A stretch of 11,339 nt of DNA from CAZFAT01 sp964517075 (GTDB lineage Bacteria; Acidobacteriota; Vicinamibacteria; Vicinamibacterales; SCN-69-37): assembly GCA_964517075.1 (NCBI GenBank), contig CAZFAT010000351.1, forward strand, positions 1 to 11,339, read 5' to 3'. Position 1 is the stretch's first letter. Every line of letters begins with the position of its first letter. The translations under genes and the position numbers were made by a program. Below, piece after piece: positions 1 through 6,679 of this stretch. Under the pieces are notes generated by a model that saw nothing but the letters and a program-made list of their open reading frames with translations, was not told where the DNA came from and made no database searches.

Positions 1-885
1 GGCGCCCTGCTCATCGCCGTCGGCCTGATGACGCGATTCTCGCTCGGCTCGATGCTCCTCTTCGTGCTGTTCGTGGCGCACCTGCTCGTGGGCGCGGTCG
101 AACTCGGCACCGATGGCTGGATCCAGAACATCACGGGCAACATCCTGACGCCGGGCGAGGGCAAAATCCTGTTCGTCTTCACGTCCCTCGTCATGTTCGC
201 GCTCCGGTTCACGGCGGACTTCATCGAGAAGCGCATCGGGCTGTCGCCGGTCGGCATCCTCCTCGCCTGCTCCCTGCTCGCCGTCGTCGGCCTGCTGCTG
301 ACGAGCCGGATCGAGACCTTCGCCGGCGCCATGCTCGCGCTGGTGGTCTACGCCGTCGGCAAGACGTTCTTCTGGCCGACGATGCTGGCCGTGGCGAGCG
401 ATCGGTTTCCGCAGACGGGCGCCATCGCGATTTCGATCATGGGCGGCATCGGCATGATGTCCGCCGGCATGCTCGGCGGCCCCGGGCTCGGCTATGCGAA
501 AGATCGCTTCGCCAGCGCGCATCTCGAGCAGACGAACCCGGCCGTGTTCACGGACTACCGGGCCGCGACCTCGAGCGGCTGGCTGTTCTTCCAACCGGTG
601 AACGCCATCGATGGCCGCAAGCTCGGCGAGGTTCAGGCCAAGCTGGGCGCGGCGCGCACCGAGCTCGCCGCCCAGGGCGTCGTCGATCCGCAGGCCGCGC
701 TGGACCGGCTGACGCCCGAGGAACGCGCGGTCCACGCCGCCAGCATCGCCGGCGACCGGCGCACGCTCGTCGCCGACGCCGCCATTCCGTCGGTAATGGC
801 ACTCATCTATCTCGGGTTGCTGCTGTACTTCCGCGCCATCGGCGGCTACAAGCCGGTCGCCATCGCCGAGACCCGGGCCGCCTGA
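1..885 (+). CDS. MFS transporter, C-terminal half (5' end outside window)
   Basis: The reading frame is open from the first base, so the Met at position 28 is probably internal and the gene starts upstream. About 294 residues are visible, with roughly six hydrophobic segments, matching the second half of a 12-helix major facilitator permease of the inner membrane. Numbering from Met28, likely helices lie near residues 5-24, 46-63, 73-92, 99-120, 131-156 and 252-270. Short glycine-rich stretches (IMGGIGMMSAGMLGG) and the basic FIEKRIGLSP loop are typical of the fold. Between the last two helices sits an unusually long hydrophilic loop of about 93 residues, which is alanine- and charge-rich and partly helical (KLGEVQAKLGAARTELAAQG). 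The substrate cannot be read from the sequence; sugar or organic-acid uptake is only a guess. It ends 55 bp before the nfo gene on the same strand, so co-transcription is possible. Family call is fairly sure, substrate unknown. Confidence 0.82.
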   Translation, partial: GALLIAVGLMTRFSLGSMLLFVLFVAHLLVGAVELGTDGWIQNITGNILTPGEGKILFVFTSLVMFALRFTADFIEKRIGLSPVGILLACSLLAVVGLLLTSRIETFAGAMLALVVYAVGKTFFWPTMLAVASDRFPQTGAIAISIMGGIGMMSAGMLGGPGLGYAKDRFASAHLEQTNPAVFTDYRAATSSGWLFFQPVNAIDGRKLGEVQAKLGAARTELAAQGVVDPQAALDRLTPEERAVHAASIAGDRRTLVADAAIPSVMALIYLGLLLYFRAIGGYKPVAIAETRAA

Positions 886-917
886 CGAGCCGCGGCCGCG
901 AGGACTTCCGCCGCGCG

Positions 918-952
918 GCCAATCCACGTACCGTGGATCCATGCGGATTGGC
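918..952 (+). promoter_or_regulatory. Overlapping inverted repeats around the nfo start codon
   Basis: ATCCACG (922-928) and CGTGGAT (932-938) form a perfect 7-bp inverted repeat with a 3-nt centre, ending 2 nt before the ATG at 941. A second pair, GCCAATCC (918-925) and GGATTGGC (945-952), encloses the start codon and can extend outward through a GCGCG/CGCGC pairing with one bulged G. The two stems share bases 922-925 and so exclude each other in RNA. No good Shine-Dalgarno sequence lies between them. A role in translation control or as a DNA operator is inference; GC-rich DNA can produce such repeats by chance. Confidence 0.3.
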
Positions 953-1897
953 GCGCACATGTCGGTGGCGGGCGGAGTGTCGAAGGCGGTCGACCGCGCC
1001 GTCCTCCACGGATGTGAATCACTGCAGATTTTCACCCGGAACGCGAGTCGCTGGGTCGCGCCGCCGCTCGATCCCGCAGAGGTGCGCCGTTTTCGGCAGC
1101 GCGTCGAGCAGACGGGCATCTCGCCGGTCGTCTCGCACGGCAGCTACCTGATCAACCTCGCCACGTCGTTCCCCGCGCTGCGCGCGCAGTCGCTCGCGGC
1201 ATTCATCGACGAACTGGATCGCGCCGAGGCCCTCGGTCTGCTTGGAGTCGTCATCCATCCCGGCACCTGCACGTCCGGAACGGAAGACGAAGCCCTGCGG
1301 CTGGTCGCGGAGTCGATCGGAGCCGCGCTCACGGCAGGGCCGCGGCGCCCGACGATGGTGCTGCTGGAGTGCACGGCGGGGCAAGGGCGGACGGTGGGAC
1401 ACCGGTTCGAGCACCTCGCGGCGATTATCGAGCATCTCGATGGCTCGCCGCGGGTCGGCGTGTGCCTCGATACGTGTCATCTCGTGGCGTCAGGGTGCGA
1501 CATCGTCACCGGCCAGGGTTATCGGGACACGTTCGCGGCGTTCGATCGCATCATCGGACTGGACCGCGTCAAGGTGTTTCACGGAAATGACTCGAAGAAG
1601 CCGTGCGGCAGCCGCATCGACCGCCACGCGCACATCGGGGAAGGGTGTTTAGGGCTCGAACCGTTCCGCCGGCTGCTGAACGACCCGCGCTTCGCCGACC
1701 TGCCGATGCTGATCGAGACGGAGAAGTCCAGGAGTCCGTGGAAGGTCGGGGCGATTCTCGAGGATCCGCTCGACCGGCGGAATCTCGACACGCTGCGCAG
1801 CCTGCGCGGTGCCGGGCCGACGTGTCCTGCTCGCGACGCCGTCGCCGACGATCCGTCGTCAAGCCTCAGCACCCGCGCGCCGATACACAGGTCGTGA
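941..1897 (+). CDS. nfo: Deoxyribonuclease IV (AP endonuclease, Nfo family)
   Basis: This is a zinc-dependent apurinic/apyrimidinic endonuclease of base excision repair, acting on DNA in the cytoplasm by cutting 5' of abasic sites. The start is fixed by the family N-terminus MRIGAHMSVAGG. By alignment from memory with E. coli Nfo, all nine trinuclear-zinc ligands are present: H66 (SHGSYLIN), H106 (HPG), E143 (LLECTAGQG), D177 and H180 (CLDTCH), H214 (FHGNDSK), D227 and H229 (DRH), and E259 (LIET). The TIM barrel should end near residue 289. The remaining ~28 residues are a Ser/Arg/Ala/Pro-rich tail beyond the usual ~285-residue length, and its role is unknown. Small departures from the common motifs are Cys after E143 where Asn is usual, and Gly after H214 where Leu is usual; neither is a metal ligand. 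It lies 55 bp after the MFS gene, with a weak ribosome binding site and inverted repeats over the start codon. Confidence 0.96.
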   Translation: MRIGAHMSVAGGVSKAVDRAVLHGCESLQIFTRNASRWVAPPLDPAEVRRFRQRVEQTGISPVVSHGSYLINLATSFPALRAQSLAAFIDELDRAEALGLLGVVIHPGTCTSGTEDEALRLVAESIGAALTAGPRRPTMVLLECTAGQGRTVGHRFEHLAAIIEHLDGSPRVGVCLDTCHLVASGCDIVTGQGYRDTFAAFDRIIGLDRVKVFHGNDSKKPCGSRIDRHAHIGEGCLGLEPFRRLLNDPRFADLPMLIETEKSRSPWKVGAILEDPLDRRNLDTLRSLRGAGPTCPARDAVADDPSSSLSTRAPIHRS

Positions 1898-2008
1898 GCC
1901 CTGAAGGCCCGGGCTGTGGGCTGAACTGATGCGCCGACACGCGTCTCCCACCTTGTGCACGGCGCTGCACACTATCCCGGTAACCATGCGGCGCCCAACG
2001 CGTCACGT

Positions 2009-2044
2009 GGAGTCATCCGGAGTCATCCTGAGTCATCCGGAGTC
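2009..2044. repeat. 10-bp tandem repeat upstream of the GGDEF-EAL gene
   Basis: Three consecutive 10-bp units, GGAGTCATCC, GGAGTCATCC and TGAGTCATCC, are followed by a partial fourth (GGAGTC). The period is close to one turn of B-DNA, so each copy presents the same face of the helix. The array sits about 140 bp upstream of the start at 2184, in a spacer of 286 bp (1898-2183) that holds no gene I can support. The spacer also has a small inverted repeat GTGCA/TGCAC (1955-1970) without a T-tract. Binding of a regulator to the array is inference; replication slippage is an alternative. Confidence 0.6.
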
Positions 2045-2129
2045 CCATCATTGCTCCGGCGAAGCGACACACACACGCCTCCCTCCCCTGAGCCGGACTT
2101 GGCATTTACCTACCTACAGTGTCCTGTAT

Positions 2130-2142
2130 CGCACAGTGTGCG
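2130..2142. promoter_or_regulatory. Palindrome CGCACA-G-TGTGCG, possible operator
   Basis: This is a perfect 6-bp inverted repeat about a central G, ending 41 bp before the start codon at 2184. A weaker ACAG/CTGT repeat (2116-2127) lies just upstream, and a TTGGCA sequence resembling a -35 box lies at 2099-2104 without a convincing -10 box. Position and symmetry suit a dimeric regulator's site near the promoter, but no known consensus is recognised. Confidence 0.3.
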
Positions 2143-2183
2143 GTCCTCCTGTCGTTGCAGGATAGAGGCGCGGGAGTCAGCCC

Positions 2184-4298
2184 ATGCATACTCCAAGCCG
2201 CATCGCTGAACAGGTCCTTCTCATCGACAGCGATCCCATCCATGCCAGAGCGCTGGAAGTGGCCATCACGAGCGCCGGTGACCGTCCCATGCACCTCGAA
2301 TGGGCCCCAGACCTCTCGAGCGGCCTGGAGACGCTCGCCCAACGCAAAGCGTGGGCGGTCTTTCTCAATCTCTCTCTGCCTGACAGCCAGGGCCTCGAGA
2401 CGTTCGACAGGACCTGGTTGAAAGCGGACGCCGCACCGGTCGTGGTTCTCGGCGGCGTCGACGATGACGGCTTGTGCCAGGCCGCGATGGTGCGGGGAGC
2501 CCGAGACTACCTGCTGGAAGGCCATCTCGACAGCTACGCCTTTGCGCGGGCGCTCCGCAACATCACAGAACGGGAGGTGGCGCGCCAGGAGCTGTTCATT
2601 GAGCATGAGCGCGCGCAGGTGACCCTCAACTCGATCGGTGACGCGGTGTTGAGCGTCGACGTCGCGGGCAACGTGACCTACCTGAACGTCGTGGCGGAGC
2701 AGATGACCGGATGGTCCACCAAAGAGGCTGTCGGTCTCCCGCTCGCCGATGTGTTCCACATCGTCGATAGCGTCACGCGTCTGGCGTCGCGCAATCCTCT
2801 GGAGTTGGCGATTCAGCTGGATCGGGCGGTGGGGCTCAACGCACACTGTATTCTGATTCGGCGGGACGGCCATGAAGCCGCGATCGAAGACTCCGCCGCC
2901 CCGATTCACGATCGGGATGGCCGGATCACGGGAGCGGTCATCGTCTTCCGTGACGTGAAGATGGCCCGGAGCATGGTGCTGGAAATGGAGCACCTCGCCC
3001 AGCACGACGCGCTCACCGGGCTGCCCAACCGAGCGCTGCTCAAGGAACGGCTGGCCCAGGCCATTCTGCTGGCTCGTCGCAATCATAGCCATCTCGCCGT
3101 GCTGTTCCTCGATGTGGACGGCTTCAAACACATCAACGACACGCTTGGCCATCACCTCGGCGACCGGCTGCTGCAATCAATCGCCACGCGTCTGTCGGCC
3201 TGCGTCCGCAAGTCCGACACCGTCAGTCGCCAGGGCGGAGATGAGTTCGTGATTCTGCTGCCGGAGGTGACGGCGACCGCGACGGCGACGATCGGAGCCG
3301 CCCGGATCATCGCCGGGATGAAACGACCCCACCTCGTCGCTGACCATAGCCTTCGCGTCACGGCGAGCATCGGCATCAGCACGTACCCCGACTGTGGCGA
3401 TGACGCCGACACGCTCATCAAGAATGCGGACACGGCGATGTATCAAGCCAAGGAACAGGGGCGGGATACCTATCGCTGCTTCGACCATGACATGAATCTT
3501 CGTGCGGTCGAACGGCAAGCGCTCGAACGCCAGCTCCGCGACGCCGTCGACGACGGGGAGCTGCTCGTGCACTACCAGCCAAAGGTCAACCTGGCGACCG
3601 GCGCCATCACGAGCGTCGAGGCGCTCGTCCGCTGGCAGCACCCCGACCGCGGGCTGCTGCTTCCCGGCCAGTTCCTCGCCATCGCCGAGGAGGGCGGCAT
3701 CATGGAGGCCATCGGCCACTGGGTCCTCCACGAGGCCTGCAGGCAGACGCAGGAGTGGATCGATGCGGGCCTCCCAGCCGTTCCGGTGGCCGTCAACGTC
3801 TCCGCCATGGAGTTTCAGGGTGCGCAGTTCTTCGAGGGCGTGCAGACAGTGCTTCGAAGCACGCGCCTGAATCCCTCCTTCCTCGAGCTCGAACTGACAG
3901 AAACGGTGCTGATGCGACACGCCGAGGCCGGTGCCGATGCGCTCGACCGGCTGAAGGCCATCGGCGTCCGACTTGCGATCGACGATTTCGGCACCGGGTA
4001 CTCAAGTCTGAGTTATCTCACCCGATTCCGTTTCGACTCGCTGAAGCTCGACCAGTCATTCGTCCGCGACATCGCCGCGAGTTCGGAGAACGCGATCGTC
4101 GTCAGCACCATCATCAGCATGGCCAAGAGTCTCAGGCACCGGGTCATTGCCGAAGGCGTGGAGACGTCCGAGCAGTTGGCGTTTCTCCAGTCGCATGGGT
4201 GCGACGAAGGGCAGGGGTACTACTTCAGTCGACCGGTGATCGCCCAGCAGTTCGCGAGGCTGCTCGAAACAGGCGTGGCGGCGAGCGTGGTGAACTGA
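2184..4298 (+). CDS. Pseudo-receiver/PAS/GGDEF/EAL cyclic-di-GMP signalling protein
   Basis: This 704-residue soluble protein has four domains: receiver (about 10-125), PAS (143-262), GGDEF diguanylate cyclase (266-432) and EAL phosphodiesterase (446-695). The cyclase motif GGDEF is intact at 351-355, preceded after five residues by an RxxD product-inhibition site (R342, D345). The phosphodiesterase residues are complete by comparison with RocR: E479 (EAL), N538, E570, D600, D601, K621, E657 and Q677. Both activities, making and degrading c-di-GMP, are therefore possible. The receiver is degenerate: Asn62 replaces the phospho-acceptor Asp (FLNLSLPD), Gly90 replaces the conserved Thr/Ser, Glu112 replaces the conserved Lys (DYLLEG), and one acidic-pocket residue is Ser16. 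The start is supported by GGGAG at 2172-2176, 7 nt before the ATG. No transmembrane segment is seen. No partner kinase lies next to it; it stands alone and converges with the outer-membrane protein gene. Confidence 0.95.
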   Translation: MHTPSRIAEQVLLIDSDPIHARALEVAITSAGDRPMHLEWAPDLSSGLETLAQRKAWAVFLNLSLPDSQGLETFDRTWLKADAAPVVVLGGVDDDGLCQAAMVRGARDYLLEGHLDSYAFARALRNITEREVARQELFIEHERAQVTLNSIGDAVLSVDVAGNVTYLNVVAEQMTGWSTKEAVGLPLADVFHIVDSVTRLASRNPLELAIQLDRAVGLNAHCILIRRDGHEAAIEDSAAPIHDRDGRITGAVIVFRDVKMARSMVLEMEHLAQHDALTGLPNRALLKERLAQAILLARRNHSHLAVLFLDVDGFKHINDTLGHHLGDRLLQSIATRLSACVRKSDTVSRQGGDEFVILLPEVTATATATIGAARIIAGMKRPHLVADHSLRVTASIGISTYPDCGDDADTLIKNADTAMYQAKEQGRDTYRCFDHDMNLRAVERQALERQLRDAVDDGELLVHYQPKVNLATGAITSVEALVRWQHPDRGLLLPGQFLAIAEEGGIMEAIGHWVLHEACRQTQEWIDAGLPAVPVAVNVSAMEFQGAQFFEGVQTVLRSTRLNPSFLELELTETVLMRHAEAGADALDRLKAIGVRLAIDDFGTGYSSLSYLTRFRFDSLKLDQSFVRDIAASSENAIVVSTIISMAKSLRHRVIAEGVETSEQLAFLQSHGCDEGQGYYFSRPVIAQQFARLLETGVAASVVN

Positions 4299-4357
4299 GC
4301 GCGCGCTGCGACGGCATCGAAACAGGTCTGGACTGCTACGTCGGTTATCGCGCCACG

Positions 4358-5980
4358 TCAGAACCGCACCGTGTTGCCCAGCACCACGACCGCGCGGTCC
4401 ATGCCCTCGTCGCGGACCAGCGGAAACGCGACCGAGGCCTGCACGACGCTGCGCTGTCCGCCCTTGAGGCTTCCGAAGCGCAGACCCGCCCCGACGTTGG
4501 CGTAAGTTCGGCTCCAGCGGCCCGTGTCGAACCGCCGGATGGCGCCGGCGTCCGCATACGCGACGAAGCCTACCCGGACCAGGCCGAGCAACTGCCAGTC
4601 CGTAATGATGCGGTCGTCGAACGAGAAGACCACGCGTCGATCGCCGGCAAGAAAGTGATCGGGATACCCACGCAGGCCCGCGGCGCTGTCCAGATACAGC
4701 CACGCGCCAGGATCGGGGCCCACCACGGCGGCCACCTGCAGGTTGGCGGCGAACGTCTGCCACGGCAGGCGACGGTTGTACACCGTGACCTCCGCCCGGG
4801 CCGTCGACTCGCGCCAACCCTCGGCCTCATGCCGACCGGCCAGCCCTGCGCCGGCGAGCAGCAGGCCGTCGCCAGCCGTGCGCCAGCCCTTGCCGATACT
4901 GACGGCGCCGAACGGGGCGCTGGTCGAACTCCCCAGACTCCTGGCGAAATGGCCGATGCTGCCCGAGACGATCCACCCCAGGTTGTAGTCCTCGGTCCGG
5001 CCGATGCGTGCCAGGTTCTGGAACGTGCCCGGGCGATCCTGAACCAGGCTCAGGATGGCCGACAGACCACGCAGCCGCCGACTGGAGTCCTCAGGAATCG
5101 GAAACGGTCCGGGTCCGAGCACGCCGGCAGGGCCAAAGTCGTCCTGCCGGGTCTGGTATGACGCCCCGAGGCGAAACGCGGTCCGGTTCGTCGTCACGAA
5201 CGCACGGGAGGCGAAGAGCGCGCTGGACGAAGACCGCGACGCGATCGTGAGGACGGGATGACCGAGGTGGTATTGCGTGAGGGCGTAGCGGACGCTGCTG
5301 ACGGAGCCGCCCACGGCATACGGGGCTTCGATCGAGTAGTACGGCCGCTGTACGAGCGCGGCCCGCGACGTGCCGTCGGAGAGTGCCGAGTACCCGAGTG
5401 AGACCACCCAGCGTGACGCCAGAAACTGCGGGTCGGTGTAGGTCACTTCCTGGGTGGACCGCTCCCGGTTACTCTCGCGCGCGACCGCCAGGCGCTTGCC
5501 TCGCCCGAGGAGGTTGGTCTCGTCGAGACTGGCGCGCCACATTGTGCGGCCTCCCGCGCGGTTCAGAGTGGCACTGGCACTGAGGCTCCAGGTATCGAAC
5601 ACGTCGACACGAGCCCACACCGTGTCGTTGGTCACCCGTGTCGGCGTCACGCGGGCATCGCGGATGAAGGAATAGCCGCGCAGGTTCCGTTCGGTCTCGT
5701 GAATCCGCCGGGCGTCCACCCGGTCGCCCACCGCGAACAGGAGCTCGCGTGACACCACGCTACGGCGCGTCTGCAGGTGGAGCCTATTCGCCGTGCGGCC
5801 GATCCAGGTGTTGTCAGCAGCCTGCGTAACGTCGAACACGTCGGTGACGACGATCTCGATGCCGGCGAGGACGGCCTGCCGGGCCTCAAGGTCCTCCCAG
5901 GACTGCGCCGCCGCCGTCCACGGCCACGCGAGGACCGTCAGCACGCACGTCGCGATGGTCGGAGCGAGCCGACGTGTCAC
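4358..5980 (-). CDS. BamA/TamA (Omp85)-type outer-membrane beta-barrel protein
   Basis: I chose the GTG at 5980 (540 residues) because a signal peptide follows at once: basic VTRR, a hydrophobic stretch from about residues 9 to 21, and a likely cleavage after TAAA (residue 25). An upstream in-frame ATG at 6064 would put 28 polar residues before the signal and overlap the toxin gene. Residues about 41-128 look like one POTRA-type module (ELLFAVGDRVDARRIHETER, then NLRGYSFIRDARV). The rest, about 130-540, shows alternating aromatic strands, the DETNLLGRGKRL turn seen in Omp85 barrels, a GLRGYPDHF motif, and a C-terminal strand ending in Phe (VVVLGNTVRF), as expected of a BAM-recognised barrel. 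It probably sits in the outer membrane and moves or inserts proteins or lipids; the substrate is unknown. Full-length BamA is much longer with five POTRAs, so this is an accessory member. It starts 10 nt after the PIN toxin gene. Confidence 0.87.
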   Translation of the reverse strand: MTRRLAPTIATCVLTVLAWPWTAAAQSWEDLEARQAVLAGIEIVVTDVFDVTQAADNTWIGRTANRLHLQTRRSVVSRELLFAVGDRVDARRIHETERNLRGYSFIRDARVTPTRVTNDTVWARVDVFDTWSLSASATLNRAGGRTMWRASLDETNLLGRGKRLAVARESNRERSTQEVTYTDPQFLASRWVVSLGYSALSDGTSRAALVQRPYYSIEAPYAVGGSVSSVRYALTQYHLGHPVLTIASRSSSSALFASRAFVTTNRTAFRLGASYQTRQDDFGPAGVLGPGPFPIPEDSSRRLRGLSAILSLVQDRPGTFQNLARIGRTEDYNLGWIVSGSIGHFARSLGSSTSAPFGAVSIGKGWRTAGDGLLLAGAGLAGRHEAEGWRESTARAEVTVYNRRLPWQTFAANLQVAAVVGPDPGAWLYLDSAAGLRGYPDHFLAGDRRVVFSFDDRIITDWQLLGLVRVGFVAYADAGAIRRFDTGRWSRTYANVGAGLRFGSLKGGQRSVVQASVAFPLVRDEGMDRAVVVLGNTVRF

Positions 5981-5990
5981 GGTGCGCTGG

Positions 5991-6389
5991 CTACCACGCG
6001 GACCGCACGTGGGGATATCGACGGATCCGATCGTCCTTCGTGACGAGGATCGCATCGCGGTCACGCGCGGTGGCCACGATCAACTGATCCGCCGGATCCC
6101 CAGGGAACGGCTGCGGCAACCGGCAGCTCTCGACCAGGATGGGACGAGTGAGTTCGGCCAGGTGCAAGCCGTCGCGGGCCATGGCGAGGTCGAGCCAGTC
6201 GTCGACAGGCCGGTCCAGGATGAGCTGGCGTTTCTCGACCTTCTTCACGACCTCCCAGACCGAGATCAGCGACAGCCACAGGGCGTCCTCAGTCTGGGCC
6301 TGCTGGATGGTGCGTTTCGCCCGGGGCGAGAGGCGCCGATCCTCGGTGACCCACCAGAGCCAGACATGCGTGTCAAGAAGCGTCGGCAT
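5991..6389 (-). CDS. vapC: PIN-domain toxin, VapC family
   Basis: This 132-residue protein has the length and motifs of a type II toxin ribonuclease. The acidic residues expected to hold Mg2+ are present: D6 (LLDTHVWLWW), E46 (SVWEV), D98 and D101 (PGDPADQLIVATA) and D119 or D120 (VTKDDRI). The family cleaves RNA, often tRNA or rRNA, in the cytoplasm when its antitoxin is degraded; the target here is unknown. Its ATG at 6389 lies inside the end of the antitoxin gene (17-bp overlap), which implies translational coupling. The ORF appears complete, with no frameshift or missing acid. Its stop at 5991-5993 is only 10 nt before the likely GTG start of the outer-membrane protein gene. Confidence 0.93.
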   Translation of the reverse strand: MPTLLDTHVWLWWVTEDRRLSPRAKRTIQQAQTEDALWLSLISVWEVVKKVEKRQLILDRPVDDWLDLAMARDGLHLAELTRPILVESCRLPQPFPGDPADQLIVATARDRDAILVTKDDRIRRYPHVRSAW

Positions 6390-6597
6390 CCCAGGACTCG
6401 CCCGTGCGGAAGGAGTCGCCGACTTCCTTCAAGACGCTGCCGGCGAGCGTCCGACGCGCCGGAAGGGGGCCGCACGGCACCAGTTTCGCGACCGGCCGCC
6501 CGCGCTTGGTGATGACCACGGACGACCTGGTCCTGGCCACCTCGTCGAGCGTCTTGAGACACTGATCCTTGAACCGTCCGGCGGGCATGATCTTCAT
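6373..6597 (-). CDS. Phd/YefM-family antitoxin
   Basis: This 74-residue protein is the partner of the PIN toxin: it should bind and neutralise it and repress the shared promoter. The N-terminal part has the family pattern MKIMPAGRFKDQCLKTLDEV followed by VVITKRGRPVAKLVP at about residues 27-41, the DNA-binding Phd fold. The C-terminal segment (about 45-74), acidic at its very end, is the expected toxin-binding tail. The start at 6597 matches the usual family N-terminus. A longer frame reaches ATGs at 6627 and beyond, but those would translate the promoter/operator repeats. There is no clear Shine-Dalgarno sequence before 6597, which fits leaderless translation from the nearby promoter (inference). 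The stop overlaps the toxin start by 17 bp. Family assignment is fairly sure, exact start less so. Confidence 0.87.
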   Translation of the reverse strand: MKIMPAGRFKDQCLKTLDEVARTRSSVVITKRGRPVAKLVPCGPLPARRTLAGSVLKEVGDSFRTGESWDADAS

Positions 6598-6599
6598 CA

Positions 6600-6632
6600 G
6601 GCCATGTAGCCATAGCCATATGGCCATGTCAA
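6600..6632 (-). promoter_or_regulatory. Putative promoter and operator of the toxin-antitoxin pair
   Basis: On the minus strand a perfect -35 hexamer TTGACA lies at 6632-6627. With 17-bp spacing the -10 position is CTACAT (6609-6604), a poor match, which would place the RNA start at or next to the antitoxin ATG (6597). The spacer holds a 10-bp palindrome GCCATATGGC (6615-6624), and GCCAT words occur at 6601, 6609, 6615 and 6623 on the plus strand. GGCCATGT is repeated at 6600-6607 and 6622-6629, 22 bp apart. Such symmetric repeats over the promoter suit autorepression by a Phd-type antitoxin, alone or with its toxin. Confidence 0.55.
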
Positions 6633-6639
6633 GCCAGCG

Positions 6640-6660
6640 GCCGACCGCGGCGCGGCCGGC
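6640..6660 (-). terminator. GC-rich hairpin after the second sulfatase gene
   Basis: The minus strand can form an 8-bp stem between 6660-6653 and 6647-6640 with one G-U pair and a 5-nt loop, starting 20 nt after the sulfatase stop. There is no U-tract, so it is not a classical intrinsic terminator. It may mark the boundary between the sulfatase transcript and the toxin-antitoxin promoter just downstream, or simply protect the mRNA end. Confidence 0.3.
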
Positions 6661-6679
6661 GTGACGCTGTTCCGGGCGT

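Noticed and set aside
1897..1922. Possible terminator after nfo (AGCCC with GGGCT around a GCCCGGGC palindrome)
   Set aside because: The stem is short, several pairings compete, and no T-tract follows.
2009..2044. Tandem repeat as a CRISPR array
   Set aside because: Units are contiguous 10-mers without spacers, and no cas gene is nearby.
2106..3176. 356-codon open frame on the minus strand opposite the GGDEF-EAL gene
   Set aside because: It is antisense to a gene with intact domain motifs, is rich in Arg, His and Gln as expected of an opposite-strand shadow in GC-rich DNA, and matches no family.
4299..4357. Bidirectional terminator between the convergent GGDEF-EAL and outer-membrane genes
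   Set aside because: Convergence makes one likely, but the 59-bp gap shows no convincing stem with flanking T or A runs.
3755..5161. 468-codon plus-strand frame running across the GGDEF-EAL end and the outer-membrane gene
   Set aside because: It spans two convergent real genes in other frames, is Arg/Pro-rich, and has no recognisable domain.
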